In this document: positions 44,413-55,622 of the stretch, in pieces
Position numbering within the stretch: the first letter of the stretch is position 1
Layout of the letters: each line of letters opens with the position of its first letter
Assembly (NCBI GenBank): GCA_029204225.1
Contig: CM055112.1
Location: forward strand, 28,918,703-28,982,702
Source of the DNA: Diphasiastrum complanatum
Taxonomy: Eukaryota; Streptophyta; Lycopodiopsida; Lycopodiales; Lycopodiaceae
Direction: 5' to 3'
Length of the DNA: 64,000 nucleotides
Made by a program: the position numbers and the translations under genes
Notes under the pieces: generated by a model
What the model was told of the DNA's origin: nothing
What the model saw: only the letters and a program-made list of their open reading frames with translations
Databases searched by the model: none

Positions 44413-45000
44413 GCTCTAAGGAAGAAGGCAAAGAAAAATTGCAAGGGCTTCGCAACAAAAGGACTTAGAGAACTTGAGACCACTACTCAAGGAGACTAAG
44501 CCACAATAAGCACCTCAATGATGGAAATGGAGCCTATACCCCCCATCCCACTTCTTTTCCTTCCAAAAAAGCCTTGCTGGGTGGCGGGCCTTATGGTCGC
44601 CACCTAGCAAGCACATGGGCTCCTAAAACAAGGGGCATCCCCTTATGGGGTCCACCTACCTCAAATCACATGGCCACCACCTTCCTTACGCCGCCTCACC
44701 CAAGGGTCACTTGGGTCACGTCTCCACCCATCTCTTGGGTCATCGCCTTGACCTCATGGCCTTATGGCCTAAAGATACACCTATGGATTGGTGAAAAGCA
44801 AGTATTTTCTAGAAAGTTTAACCATGATAAGAAGTTGTTGGCCCAATCTACTGAAAGAGTGTGGCATCATGAGGTCCTATATTCAATTTTTGGGCAAATT
44901 TTTTTCTTGAAGTCGTAGGTCACTAACCTTCCATGATGTCAAAATGAGTGTTGATACCTAGCTTTTGTCCCCAATTGTAGCTAAGTTATAAAAGCATGTT
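44413..45000 (-). other. Probable leader/LTR remnant of the gypsy element
   Basis: Non-coding sequence upstream of the gag start, with GC-rich direct words (GGCGGGCC, GGTCGCCACC, ATGGCC) at 44578-44770. No LTR terminus or primer site could be fixed. Confidence 0.35.
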
Positions 45001-47188
45001 ACCTATGGCCATGGAGACTCAAGCTCAAATCCTATTATGTGCATGGAAAAGGGAACTTCCAGAGCATTTTGGCTCAAAATGGCTTGGCTCACTATGCATC
45101 CATGGTATTCACAAAAGTTAGACTTCATATTACAAAGCTTGAAAGTTTTTAGTATTACCTTCTATTTAATAGTCCTCAAAATTGATCTTTGATCAAAATG
45201 GTATATATTTGATAAGGTGGATGTAACTACAAGATAAACATGCTTTGCAAAGGTCAAATCTCTTAGTCATCAAGTTGTTTTTCTTTTCAAAGCTCATAAT
45301 ATTCTTAAACTTTGCTTGCTAAGATGGCTAGCATTAGTGCAAAAACATTTTTTGCTCTAAATGCAAATGACCATATTTGTTGATGACAAGATTGCAAGTA
45401 GTCTTACATTGCCACTATTATCTATGCATAATAAAATGTTCGATCATGACTCCAAGCTTTTTACTCAAATCGTGGATGTGGTTATCAAATCGACGTACAT
45501 CTATTGGTGTCAAGTGCCCTTTTTCTTTGGCATATTTTGCACATCAAGTTGCAAGTTGTCCTCTTTTACCATGACCTTTTGAGCATCTTCTTTGACATAA
45601 AATTTCTTGCATCACCTTTTGTTGACGTTTACTTTTCTGTTTGCATGTAGTTTATGTTGTAGAGGAATCAAACCTCAACTTTGATGAGATAGAAGAAGTA
45701 TTTATGAACACCGCTTTTTAAAGGATCACGTATATTTTATTTAAAATATCTTGGAAAAAAGTAGCAAATTCATTTCATTTGTTCCATGATATTGTTGAAG
45801 TTTATCAAAAGCTTTTCCATAAGGTCTCAGTCACATAAGTTTTTTTCTAATATTGCAAATTATTGATTGCAATAGCATTATTATGGACATATCATGTTAC
45901 AACCACTTATCTAGCAAAAGCTCCAAAGTTTTGGAGTCTATGGGTATTGAGATGTCACTTGTATGCACAAAACATTGTTCAAGTTCGGATCTCTATTGCA
46001 AGTGGAGGCCTTCTTATCCATGCTTTCATCCAATATCTTCTTTGACATAATGATTTTTGCATCATCTTGTTAATAGCGTTATTTTCTAGTTTGGACAACA
46101 TTCAGAAAACATTAATGTTGTTACGAAAGGATTGATAATCATAATTAGGATTTAATATATTTTTTATATAAGGCCGCACTACCTTTATAAGTAATGATTA
46201 TAAAGGAAGCTTCATGGAAGGGACCCTTGAAGTGGGCGCCCAACCTCAATTTGACAATCGCCTTTTGATGCCTAGACCATAAACACCCCTAAATGGGTCA
46301 TCATTTGTTAACTTTGATGACATATATTGTGAGCTAGTTAGAGGAAGGATTTAACAGCAATGCCACTTTGTAGGATGGCTTGTAATGTTACTTGTTCCTA
46401 GTATGTAAAAACTGAATGTTCTAATTTTTGTGAATGTGTTTGTAACTCCTAATTAATAAAGAAAAGCAGCTACTAGCTTTATCCACATGACTTGATATGG
46501 TATTGGTGGTCAAGACCAATCAAGTAGAAAATGTGAGTTTTTCTTATCCAACGAGTCTTCACAAAGACATCATAACATAGTATTTGCCTTATGGGGGTTG
46601 GCCAAATGAAGTATTCAAGCAATTTGTTTGGATTGCTATTGCGATAAGCCCTAAAGGATTTTACATTGACTCAAATTGAATATTTTATAGCTCCATGTCC
46701 ATCAAGTGGAAATTCAATTTCTGAATAAGTGTGACATCTAGTTATCTTTGTTTAATGACTACATATAGTCTTTTCCATCTTTCTAAACACATGCAAAAAT
46801 TTGCATGGTTTTCTATGTCGCGAAAGCGAGGCTTTTTTCTTTTCGTCTTCGTCTTCTTATTCGTGAACAATTTTCTATCTTTGAATTTTCTTTTTGTGCA
46901 GAAGTTGTCTACAGGATCCCAGACACGTGACTACACATCACAGGACACATTCTATTCTAGCAATCAAGACAAAATGATAGCACAAGACAGAGCGTTGATC
47001 CTCTTGAGCTAAAGATGGTTACATGGCTGGTTTTTGCATGTAGCTGAGCATCGGAACTGTGTCTCTCTCTAACAGCTGGAAAATCCATGTTGAAATCGGA
47101 GTAACGCTTCTGCTTGTAACTCTTCTAATAAAAAGAAAAACCATAAAGAACCGTAACTAAAGAAGAGGTAAAAAAATAGAAGAACCGT
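45001..47188. other. Unannotated; LTR-like toward 47188
   Basis: No supported gene. The phrase ATCTTCTTTGACATAA followed by TTTTTGCATCA occurs at about 45583 and again at 46035, so part of it is duplicated about 450 bp apart. The last kilobase runs without a break into a hairpin and gypsy-type primer site at 47189-47228 and is probably a gypsy 5' LTR of unknown length. Confidence 0.4.
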
Positions 47189-47215
47189 GTTCACAGATTC
47201 ACCGAATCTGTGAAC
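47189..47215. repeat. Perfect 12-bp inverted repeat before a gypsy-type primer site
   Basis: GTTCACAGATTC-ACC-GAATCTGTGAAC: exact 12-base arms with a 3-base loop. It is followed by ATTTGGCGCC, a Ty3-type primer site (TGGCGCC core). The parallel site at 24760-24782 has a shorter, imperfect version. An LTR probably ends at CA, 47215-47216. Confidence 0.8.
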
Positions 47216-47574
47216 ATTTGGCGCCATTCCACAGCTACACAAACATTAAACCAAGCCATATCTCTTTCATCTGTGTTGCGACACAATCGCCTTGAGATCT
47301 TCTACACCTTCATTGCAGAGCTCACCACTTCGATCCTGACCGACGTGCCGCTCATTTCTCAATCGGGGTCTCACGATCCTTACTAAGCCGAGCTCCACGA
47401 CTCCAGTCTGGACTGGACTGCTACCTCATACCTCTCGACTGAGCCACTACTTCAATATCCCGACATGTACTGAGTTTCACCTCAACCGACATTCCTCGTT
47501 CAAATCTCGACCGAAGCCATAAGTCCAGATTTTGATCGAAGATCTCTTTGACATCTTGACCGAAGGAAACCTTC

Positions 47575-47990
47575 AAATCTCAACCGGAGCACTCTATTCA
47601 GATCTCAACCAAAGCACTCTGCTCAGATCTCAACCGGAGCACTCTGCTCATCTCAACCGGAGCACTCCGTTCGAATCTCAACCAGAGCACTCCGTTCAGA
47701 TCTCAACCGGAGCACTCCATTCAGATCTCAACCAGAGCACTCCATTCAGATCTCAACCGGAGCACTCCATTCAGATCTCAACCGGAGCACTCCATTCAGA
47801 TCTCAACCGGAGCACTCCGCTTAGATCTCAACTGGAGCACTTGCTCGCATCTCAATCGACATGTTCCATTAGATCTCAACTGGAGCATTTTAGTCAAATC
47901 TCGACCGGAGCGTTTCAATTAGATCTCAACCAGATCACTTCTCTCGAATCTCAACCGGAGGCCACAGTCAGCTCTCAACCGACGACCTAC
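47575..47990 (+). repeat. 25-bp minisatellite, about 17 copies
   Basis: The unit ATCTCAACCGGAGCACTCCATTCAG repeats head to tail. The central six or so copies (47700-47830) are nearly identical; those toward both ends are increasingly degenerate. The 157-codon frame across it (ISTGAL, DLNQSTP, RSQPEHS) is what a non-triplet repeat yields in cycling phases, so I do not call a protein. The array ends within about 20 bp of a gypsy RNase H/integrase-junction remnant on the other strand. Confidence 0.93.
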
Positions 47991-47994
47991 TTCA

Positions 47995-48330
47995 ATCTCG
48001 ACTGAAATGAATAAATGTTCGTCTGGAAAATCATCATTGATAGGATCTTCAATTTTTTCAGTGCTAAGTCGCGATAGATAATCAGCATTTGTATGATACT
48101 TTTTTTGACAAAGCTCTACTTGATAAGTGAATTCTTGCAGAAGTAGAACCCATCGAGCAATTCGTCCTGATACATCTAGTTTATCTACAAGATACTTAAG
48201 AGCATAATGATCCACATGAAAAATAAATGCATATCCCAGCAAATAATGTCGGAATTTTTTAAAAGTGAAAATCATGCCAAGTGCTTTCCTTTCTGTAGCC
48301 GAATAATTTTTCTCTGATGCACTGAGCTGT
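47995..48330 (-). pseudogene. Ty3/gypsy RNase H C-terminal part (family E)
   Basis: SEKNYSATERKALGMIF, KKFRHYLLGYAFIFHVDHYA, YLVDKLDVSGRIARWVL, YHTNADYLSRLSTEKIEDPI. This is the conserved end of RNase H leading to integrase, matching 6800-7120. The stop at 48330 separates it from the longer frame upstream. It breaks off near 47995 at the minisatellite. Confidence 0.88.
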
Positions 48331-49440
48331 CAACTCGCATAGTAGATGGGATGATCTTTCTTCTGGTCGTCCTTTTGGCTTAGACAGACGCTAATAGCAA
48401 ATGCAGAAACATCCACACAACTGTATAATAAAATAGCCCAGTTGGGTGGTCTCAGAATAGGAGCATTGATCAACCTTTGCTTAAGATCTTCAAATGCTTC
48501 TTGCTGTTCATTCGTCCACAAGTATTCCACTTGTTTCTTTAGTAGATGTGTAAGAGAGGCAGCAATAGAAGCATGATTTTGAATAAATCTCCTGTAATAG
48601 CCAACATGTCCTAAGAAAGCTCTTAGTTCACGCAAATTGGTTGGTATCAGGAGGTTCTTTATAAGCTCGACTTTATCTTTGTCGACTTCTATTCCTCTGT
48701 TAGATATTTTGAGTTCGAGCAATATTTCTTCTTTCATACCAAAAAAACATTTCTCTGGATGAAGAGATAAACCAGTATCTCGACATTGTTGCAATGTTAA
48801 TTTCAGCTTCTGTAGGTGTGTCTTTATATCACTATACACACAGAAATCATCAATAAATATTTCAAGAAAAGTTCTCAGGAAGGTAGCAAAAATTAACATC
48901 ATGATTCGCTGAAAAGTCACTAGAGCGTTACAAAGACCAAAGGGCATTTTATTGTAGGCATAAGTGCCCCAATCCGTCGTGAATGTGGTCTTTGAGCGAT
49001 CCTCCTTTCGCACTCCCACCTGATTATATCTAGAAAAGCCGTCACAGAAATTGTAACGCTCTTGACCAGCAACCTGATCTAGGATGGAATCAGTAAAAGG
49101 CAAAGGATGATGGTCCTTCCTGGTGGCAGCATTAAGTTTTCGGAAATCCTGGCACATTCGTATTTTGCCAGTCTTCTTCTTTGGGATGACAACAATGGGT
49201 GAAACCCATTCACTACTTAAGACGGGATAGATTATACCTGCCTTAAGGTGTTTGTTAAATTTGTCCTTGACCATTAGAGAGTATTTAGGATTGAGACGAT
49301 ACTGTCTCTGTCGAACAGATACAACATCTTCCTTCAGATCAATTTGGTGCTCTCCGAATTTTGCAAGTATACCCTTGAAATCGTCGAGCCACCAAGCAAA
49401 ACATCTTGATACTCCTTTAATAGTTCAGTGAATTCTGCCA
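48330..49440 (-). pseudogene. Ty3/gypsy reverse transcriptase (family E), long open frame
   Basis: The 314-codon frame 48330-49274 contains AGIIYPVLSSEWVSPIVVIP, IRMCQDFRKLNAATRKDHHP, the catalytic block EIFIDDFCVYS, EKCFFGMKEEILLE, LRAFLGHVGYYRRF, and into RNase H with PILRPPNWAI and VDVSAFAISVCLSQ. Upstream to about 49440 the frame FGEHQIDLKEDVVSVRQRQY is the usual RT lead-in, after one frame change. Where most relatives have GH in the thumb (ILLGHQIS) this has LELKIS. It is the best preserved copy of family E here but is disrupted on both sides. Confidence 0.9.
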
Positions 49441-50010
49441 ACTCAGATTATCCAAGTGACTTTGAAACATGCACAAATCTACCAGGTGCAAGTTCAATCA
49501 GTTCAGTAGAATCTAGTAAGATAATACCTTTAGTCATATTGGCCTTGGTATGGCCATGAATTTCATGCATGGTTGACTCCATAGATATTTTTTTGTCGTC
49601 AACCTAGTTCTTGTTACCAAATTTGTGTTTAGATTCGTCACTCAAATTGTCAAACTCTTTCGAGTTTATGTCTGCAACGTTAATTTCTTCATACGAAACA
49701 TCAGCTTCATTGTTGCAGACATCGAAGAATTCTTCGTCATCAACATTCTCATAACATTCAAAGTACTACACTTCAATATCAGATTTATAGGAAAAAATAT
49801 TCAAGGCATACGAAGATTCTTCTGATGTAAAACTGGTGTCTTCTGGGATGATTCGACTGATGAACTGCTCTTGGGACTTGCTGCTGGGTAGCAGCAACTT
49901 CTTCGTCTGATTTGTTGTCTCAAAGTGGGTCGACAATAGACATGCCTGAGCCAAAATCTCGGACTGTCGTGTCAATGGCAGGAGATGTAGGTTCTTCTTG
50001 AGCAATATCC
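49441..50010 (-). pseudogene. Gypsy family E sequence upstream of RT (decayed)
   Basis: Minus-strand pieces include LAPGRFVHVSKSLG, SELAEFTELLKEYQDVLLG (the conserved lead-in to gypsy RT) and an acidic stretch EEINVADINSKEFDNLSDE. Frames are broken several times. A protease active site was not identified. Confidence 0.6.
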
Positions 50011-50011
50011 T

Positions 50012-51835
50012 TGCCTTTAAATGGACTAGTTTCGCATTCTTTTGTCCTTCGGAGCCGGTTTCTTCGAACGGTGTCGGCTTCACTAGCTTTTGATTCTGGC
50101 CAATGGGCAATCTTGCGGAAAACCTGTAGGAATAGACCAGACGTGAAACGGGTAGTTTCTCAGTCTATTACATCTGTTTTAAGTGACCTCCCAAAAAGGG
50201 CTTCAAGGATAGTTCTCGGGACCCATAGGATTCGGTGCATACTACCCGGAATCACAAACGGGGGGTGGCCATAGGTTTGTGAGCCTATTTCGGACCAAAC
50301 AAATCCAATCTTGTTCAAATTTGACGTCCTTTATCCCAAAACAGTCTTTATGCTAGAAACAACACAATTAGGGCATGGAAAATGGACTAGTTTCGCTTTC
50401 TTTCGTCTTTCGGCCCCGTTTTCTTTAAACGGTGTCGGCTTCACTAGCTTTTGATTCCAGCCAATGGGTAATCTTGCGGCGAGCCTGTAGGAACAGATCA
50501 GATATGAAACAGGTAGTTTCTCAGTCTATAACGTCCATTTTAAGTGACCTCCCAAAAAGGGCTTCAGGGATAGTTCTCCAACCCATCAGATTTGGTGCAT
50601 ACTACCCGGAATCACAAACGGGGGGTGGCCAGAGGTTTGTGAGTCTATTTTGGACCACAAGCCAACCCCCGTTTGTGATTCCGGATAGTATGCACTGAAT
50701 CCAATTGGTTCTGAGAACTATCCCTGAAGCCCTTTTTGGGAGGTCACTTAAAACAGACGTTATAGACTGGAAAACTACTCGTTTCACGTCTGGTTTGTTT
50801 CTACAGGCTCCCCATGAGATTTCCCACTGGACGAAATCAAAAGCTAGCAAAACTGACACCGTTCGTAGAAACCGGAGCCAAACGACAGAATAATGCAAAA
50901 CTAGTCCATTTTCCATGCCCCAATCACGTTGTTTCCAGCGTAAAGACTGTTTTGGGACAAAGGACATCGTATTTGAGCAGGATTAGATCTGTTTGGTCCG
51001 TAACAGGCTCACGAACCTATGGTCACCCCCCGTTTGTGATTTTGGATAGTATGCACCAAATCCGGTTGAATTCGAGTACCTACGCCCTTCTTTGAGACCT
51101 TTTTCTAGAGGTCACTTCAAACGGACGTTATAGACTGAGAAACTACTCGTTTCAAGTCTGGTCTATTCCTACAGGTTTCCCTCGGGACTATCCACTGGAC
51201 CGAATTGAAAGCAAGAGGATCCAACCCCGTTTGAAGAGACCAAGGATGAAGGACAAAATAATGCGAAACTAGTCCTTTTTCCATGTCCTAACCGCGTTGT
51301 TTCCGGCGTGGAGACTGTTTTGGAAGAAATGACATCGGATTTGATCAGGATTAGATCTGTTTGGTCCATAATAGGCTCACGAACCTGTGGCCAACCCCCT
51401 GTTTCTGATTCCAGACAGTATGCACCGAGGACTATCCCTGAAGCCCTTTTTGGGAGGTCACTTAAAATGGACGTTATAGACTGAGAAACTACATATTTCA
51501 CGTCTAGTCTATTCCAAAAGCCTCCCGCAAGATATCCCAATGGCCAGAATCGAAATCTAGCAAAGTCGGCATTGTTCAAAGAAATCGGGGCCGAAGGACA
51601 GAACAATGTGAAACTAGTCCATTTCCCATGCCCTAACTAGTCCATTTCCCCTGCTCTAACGACATTGTTTCTGGCATGAAAACTGTTTTGGCGCAAATGA
51701 CATTGGATTTGAGTAGGATTGGATCTATTTGGTTTGTAATAGGCTCACAAACCTATGGCCACCCCCCGTTTGTGATTCTGGATAGTATGCACCGAATCCA
51801 ATGGGTTCCGAGTATCTATCCCCAAGAAAGGATGG
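50012..51835. repeat. Satellite-like array of ~345-370 bp units with an internal inversion
   Basis: Unit anchors ATGGACTAGTTTCGC occur at about 50020 and 50385 (spacing 365). The reverse complement occurs at about 50894, 51263 and 51607 (spacings 369 and 344), with a partial unit at 51643. Another shared anchor is CGGAATCACAAACGGGGGGTGG. Orientation flips at about 50634-50660, where CCGGAATCACAAACGGGGG faces CCCCCGTTTGTGATTCCGG with only about 28 bp between. Frames such as 50602-50967 are repeat translations. The array separates a minus-strand gypsy pol from a plus-strand one. Confidence 0.88.
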
Positions 51836-51837
51836 TG

Positions 51838-53048
51838 CATGTGGGAGAGCAATTAACACCCACGCAGTTCAAGAGACTACGATCTTTGTTGGTGGAATAT
51901 AAAGACTGTTTTGCCTAGAGCTATATTGATCTAAAGGGCATTCCGCCAATAGTAGTCCAACACACCATACCCTTGGTGGACGGAGCAGTCCCCAAGGTAA
52001 GCCGTTATTACCGTTGCAACCCGAATTATATTGAGCTGATCAAGCAGGAGTTGCAGAAGCTGATGGATGCAGATTTCATCTATGAAATCGAGCACACATA
52101 ATGGGTATCGCCGATAGTTATAGTATCCAAGAAGAATGGCAAAATGCGTATCTGTGTGAATCTGAAGGCGCTTAATGCAGTCACCAAAAAGGACCATTTT
52201 TTTTACCATTTATAGAAAGTGTTCTCGATAGAGTAGCTGGCGACGAAGCCTATAGTTTTCTAGATGGTTTCAGTGGCTACAACCAGGTGAAAATAGCCCC
52301 CCAGGACCAGCATAAGACAACATTCGCCATGCAATGGGGAACTCATGCCTATAAAGTGATGCCATTCGGACTTTGCAATGTCCCAAGTACTTTCCAACGA
52401 GTCATGTAGGCGACATTCAAAGATTATTTGCAAAAATTTTTGGAGATTTTCTTGGACAATCTGTGCGTGCATGGACCAGATTCAGAACACTTATCCAATT
52501 TGGAGAAGGTGTTACAAAAATGCCGCGAATACCAGATCTCTCTGAATCCAGAAAAATGTCAATTCTGGCTGACGCATGGCTTGATACTCGACCATATAGA
52601 GTCAAGACATGGGATGGCCACAGATCTATCAAAGATCAGGATCATTGTTGATCTACCACCACCGGGGACGATCCGTGAGGTCTACATTTTCATGGGTCAT
52701 GCTAACTATTATAGGATCTTCATTCTTGATTTTGCGGAGTTAGCCAGACCAATTTACAAGCTCACAACGGATCCACATTGGAATGAGAAAGCTCTAAAGG
52801 CTTTCCAGAAGATTAAGAATGCATTGGTCTCAGCACCAATCTTACGACCACCCAATTGGTCCATTGAGTTTCATGTGCATACAGACGCATCGAAGTATGC
52901 AGTTGGAGCAGTCTTAACCTAGCCAGGTGAACACAAAAAGGATTTTCCAATCCGATTTACAAGCCGACATCTCAGTGATACTGAAATGAATTATTCAACC
53001 ACAAAGTGGAAAGCACTAGCAATGATCTATGCGGTTAAGAAGTTCAGT
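51838..53048 (+). pseudogene. Ty3/gypsy family D RT and partial RNase H
   Basis: VGEQLTPTQFKRLRSLLVEY then KDCFA is the RT lead-in. WVSPIVIVSKKNGKMRICVN, LNAVTKKDH, then FGLCNVPSTFQRVM follow in shifting frames. The 164-codon frame 52428-52922 begins QKFLEIFLDNLCVHG, where the catalytic second Asp of LDD is Asn (LDN). It continues PEKCQFWLTHGLILDH, FMGHANYYRIFI, and RNase H start HVHTDASKYAVGAVL. RNase H stops at KALAMIYAVKKFS (53045) and joins integrase C-terminal sequence, so about the last third of RNase H and most of integrase are deleted. Confidence 0.9.
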
Positions 53049-53054
53049 ATATAA

Positions 53055-53461
53055 AGGAAGCACTGATCAAACACCCTTCCAGTTGGTATATGGTTCCTTC
53101 ATTAAGGATTGCCACCGCACAATGTTTTAATGAGTCCAAATCTCTACAGCTACGCCACAAAGCTTTGCATAAACTCTGTGAAACACGCTTACTAGTTGTG
53201 CATGCACTGGTAGCTGAAAAGGAAAGACGCAAAGCTTGGCATGATCGCAGACTACAAAAGAAGGATCTTCGTTCAGGAGATCTGGTCCTGATGTATAAAA
53301 CCAAGGCGATCAAGGAGAAGTTAAAATTCACGGGCGAAGGTCCTTATAGGATCAAGAAAATTCTTAATCATGGGGCCGTGAACTTAGAAAAGCTAGATGG
53401 GACGCCATTCGACACACCCATCAACGGTAGCCGGTTGCATAAGTACTGGCCACCACAGTGA
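53055..53461 (+). pseudogene. Ty3/gypsy family D integrase C-terminal part (plus copy)
   Basis: STDQTPFQLVYG is followed by a small deletion and PSLRIATAQCFNESKSLQ, KERRKAWHDRRLQKKDL, SGDLVLMYKTKAIKEKL and INGSRLHKYWPPQ. It matches 35630-36154 over the remaining length. The stop at 53459-53461 is followed within 20 bases by the GATTGGGGG polypurine tract. Confidence 0.9.
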
Positions 53462-53480
53462 GACAGATCCAGATTGGGGG

Positions 53481-54552
53481 TGGCACATTACAAAAAGTTA
53501 ATTTGCTCTGCCATCACCGCTAGATCTAAGGAGATCAAGCCAAATCAAGCTAAATCCATCAAGATTCAGCCAGATCTGGCAAGATCGGGGAAATCCATCA
53601 GAATCCAAGGAGGATCCATATCCTGATAGGATAAAAAAAAAGCGAATTATCAGATTGACTGATGGATATACTACCAATAATTCATCAGAACTTCCAGAGA
53701 ACTGCCAACAGTCAGATCAAGCCTCGATGGAGTTGATTACCAGTTTACAAAAGTTAAAAATCAGAAAATCTCGAGATCTTGTCAAAAAACACTCTGAAAG
53801 AGCACTTTTTTCATGATTTTTTGAGATCCCTTGAGAGATAGCTCTTGAAGATTGGACAGTCACCAGATCTGACCTAGATGCATCCATGAAAATCTCTGCA
53901 AGAGTTTCTGATGGAAGAATCATCATTTTTTAGTGTATGCGATAGTTTCCAGAAGCAAAATTTCTAGAACCCTCGTAGAACATCAAGATCATCTTACCAA
54001 CCCTCGCAAGGTGTCTAAATGTAATCAGAGCAGTGAAATTAGCCTACCTACATGGCCTGATCTTGAAAATCCAATCACAGAAACAAGTTGTGCGAGAGAT
54101 CACTTCCTGCGAGAATTGAACCCTTGCAGACAACCTGAACCCTCGTAGAACCTTCGCATAGCAGTCAAATCACCTTCTGAACTCTCACATACTTCCCTGA
54201 GGTCTTAGAATTTTGTGAAGAAGGTGTCTGCCAAAATTTGGTTGGAACTGAAATTAAAGTGAATTTTACCTAATACGCACTCTAAATTCCTCTATATAAG
54301 GGTTGAATTCGAGTCATTTGTCACCTTTGCTACCGAAGCTCTGCCAAAATTTCCACTGAAAATACCAAGTTTTCTGTTTTTGACCAAACTTTCTACCAGT
54401 TGTCATCTGTTCATATTAAACACCGATCTACGTTCTAAACTACAATCATTGTCATCCAACACTCATTATTCTCAGTTTTCTACTGTTTCCACATCTTTTC
54501 CCATTCTCCACTGTTTTTCTTACTTTTCCGACCTCTAATCATCACTGCTAAC
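53481..54552 (+). repeat. LTR of gypsy family D plus adjoining leader (plus copy)
   Basis: It starts TGGCACATTAC directly after the polypurine tract (53472-53480). It matches 34890-35610 (inverted) over its first 700 bases. CTCGCA/TGCGAG words cluster at 53885-54190. CTCTATATAAGG at 54290-54301 is a good TATA box, so U3 ends about 54320. The LTR 3' end and a primer site are not evident before the gag-like ATG at 54553, so the boundary between LTR and leader is unset. Confidence 0.7.
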
Positions 54553-55211
54553 ATGGCCTCCTCATCCTTTGAAGACTCTGGCGCCAAACAAATGATCCAG
54601 CGTGACATCCCCGAGGCCACACAAATTTGGCCTCTACCCTCTGATACTACAGACAGCCAGCCCACTTCTAGCAGCAATGGGTTTTTACTCGGCGCTCTTC
54701 CATTATGAGATTAACATGGACCTCGCCCTTCACGCTTATGCCACCTGGGATGAGGTCAAGGCTCATTTCCACTTCCTGTACCAAGGTACCACATACAAGG
54801 TCAGCATTAACGTTGACTCGATGGTCACCATTGGCATTATGTCCGGTGATCGTCAACCCATCTCCCATCGCCACGCCAAAGCTCTGATCAAACCATTCAT
54901 CACCCAAACCACACCAAAAATCCCCATCCAAACTAACAATGGTTACTTGATAGAAGCTATCACGGAACCCGTCATTCAGACGGCTGCGCATCTGTTGAGT
55001 AATTTTTTGATTATTTCAACATTTCGCAAGGACAGAATCCAGTCTACGCTGCTGAGTCAGATAGTGGAATCCTTTCTGGAATGCCCTAACCCCTCCGTTG
55101 TGCCATACGACTTCCTTATTCGTGAACTAACAAACTCCATCAAACCCAACAACCATGAGCGAATAACAAGCCCCCTGTTGTATAACTTTTCCTGCACACT
55201 TCTCCAGACAA
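54553..55211 (+). pseudogene. N-terminal domain of an unknown gag-like protein, interrupted
   Basis: The start is the ATG at 54553 (MASSSFEDSGAKQMIQRDIP). A single-base shift near 54685 moves it into the frame used by 54602-55211, which has SALFHYEINMDLALHAYATW, HFHFLYQGTTYKVSIN, GDRQPISHRHAKALIKPF, QTAAHLLSNFLIISTFRKD and VPYDFLIRELTNSIKP. Composition is that of a folded helical domain, and I do not recognise it. At 55212 (after LLQTK) it runs into a family B copia LTR. The reading resumes on the far side at about 58992 in the Pro/Ser/Thr-rich linker. Its place just after the LTR suggests a gag position. Confidence 0.6.
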
Positions 55212-55622
55212 AAGTGGATCCTAATCTGATTCTCAAGAGAGATTGGTTGTCAGATTACTTGATCTATTAGTCTACTTCAGATTAAGATCAATTCTAGACA
55301 CAAAATCCTAACAAGAACAATCATTAATTGAAGGTAAGTGTACTTTATGGTTTCACACATGTGAAACACTGTTTGAGTACGAACTCCAACCTGAAGATCA
55401 AGTACACATTGATAGAACCTCAAAACAATCAAAACAAATGTAGACAAATGGAGAGAATCACTCAAAATTGCTTCCAAAACCAAGATCGGTGCCTCACACT
55501 GATTATGGCCAAATGTGGCTCTATATATACAATAAGTGAGAGCTCATGGTACTGATCATCCCTCTGATCCCACATGTGTGAAGGTGCTTTGTCATATGAT
55601 GATTCATCACACAAAACTGACA
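55212..55622 (-). repeat. 3' LTR of the family B element, both ends missing
   Basis: It matches 58187-58610 from GTGGATCCTAATCTGAT to ACTGACACTTG. It keeps the TATATATA region and a decayed palindrome TTTCACACATGTGAAA (55351-55366). It lacks about 380 bp at the U3 start and about 26 bp at the U5 end, where it is spliced into the gag-like frame after LLQTK. Confidence 0.85.

Noticed and set aside
47532-48005. 157-codon frame with repeated ISTGALHSDLNQSTP
   Set aside because: The underlying unit is 25 bp, not a multiple of three, so the repeated peptide arises from cycling phases of a non-coding minisatellite.
50011-51606. Several 80-145 codon frames with repeated phrases such as SQSITSVLSDLPKRASGIVL
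   Set aside because: They occur in both orientations of the satellite-like unit and change frame between units, so they are repeat shadows, not genes.
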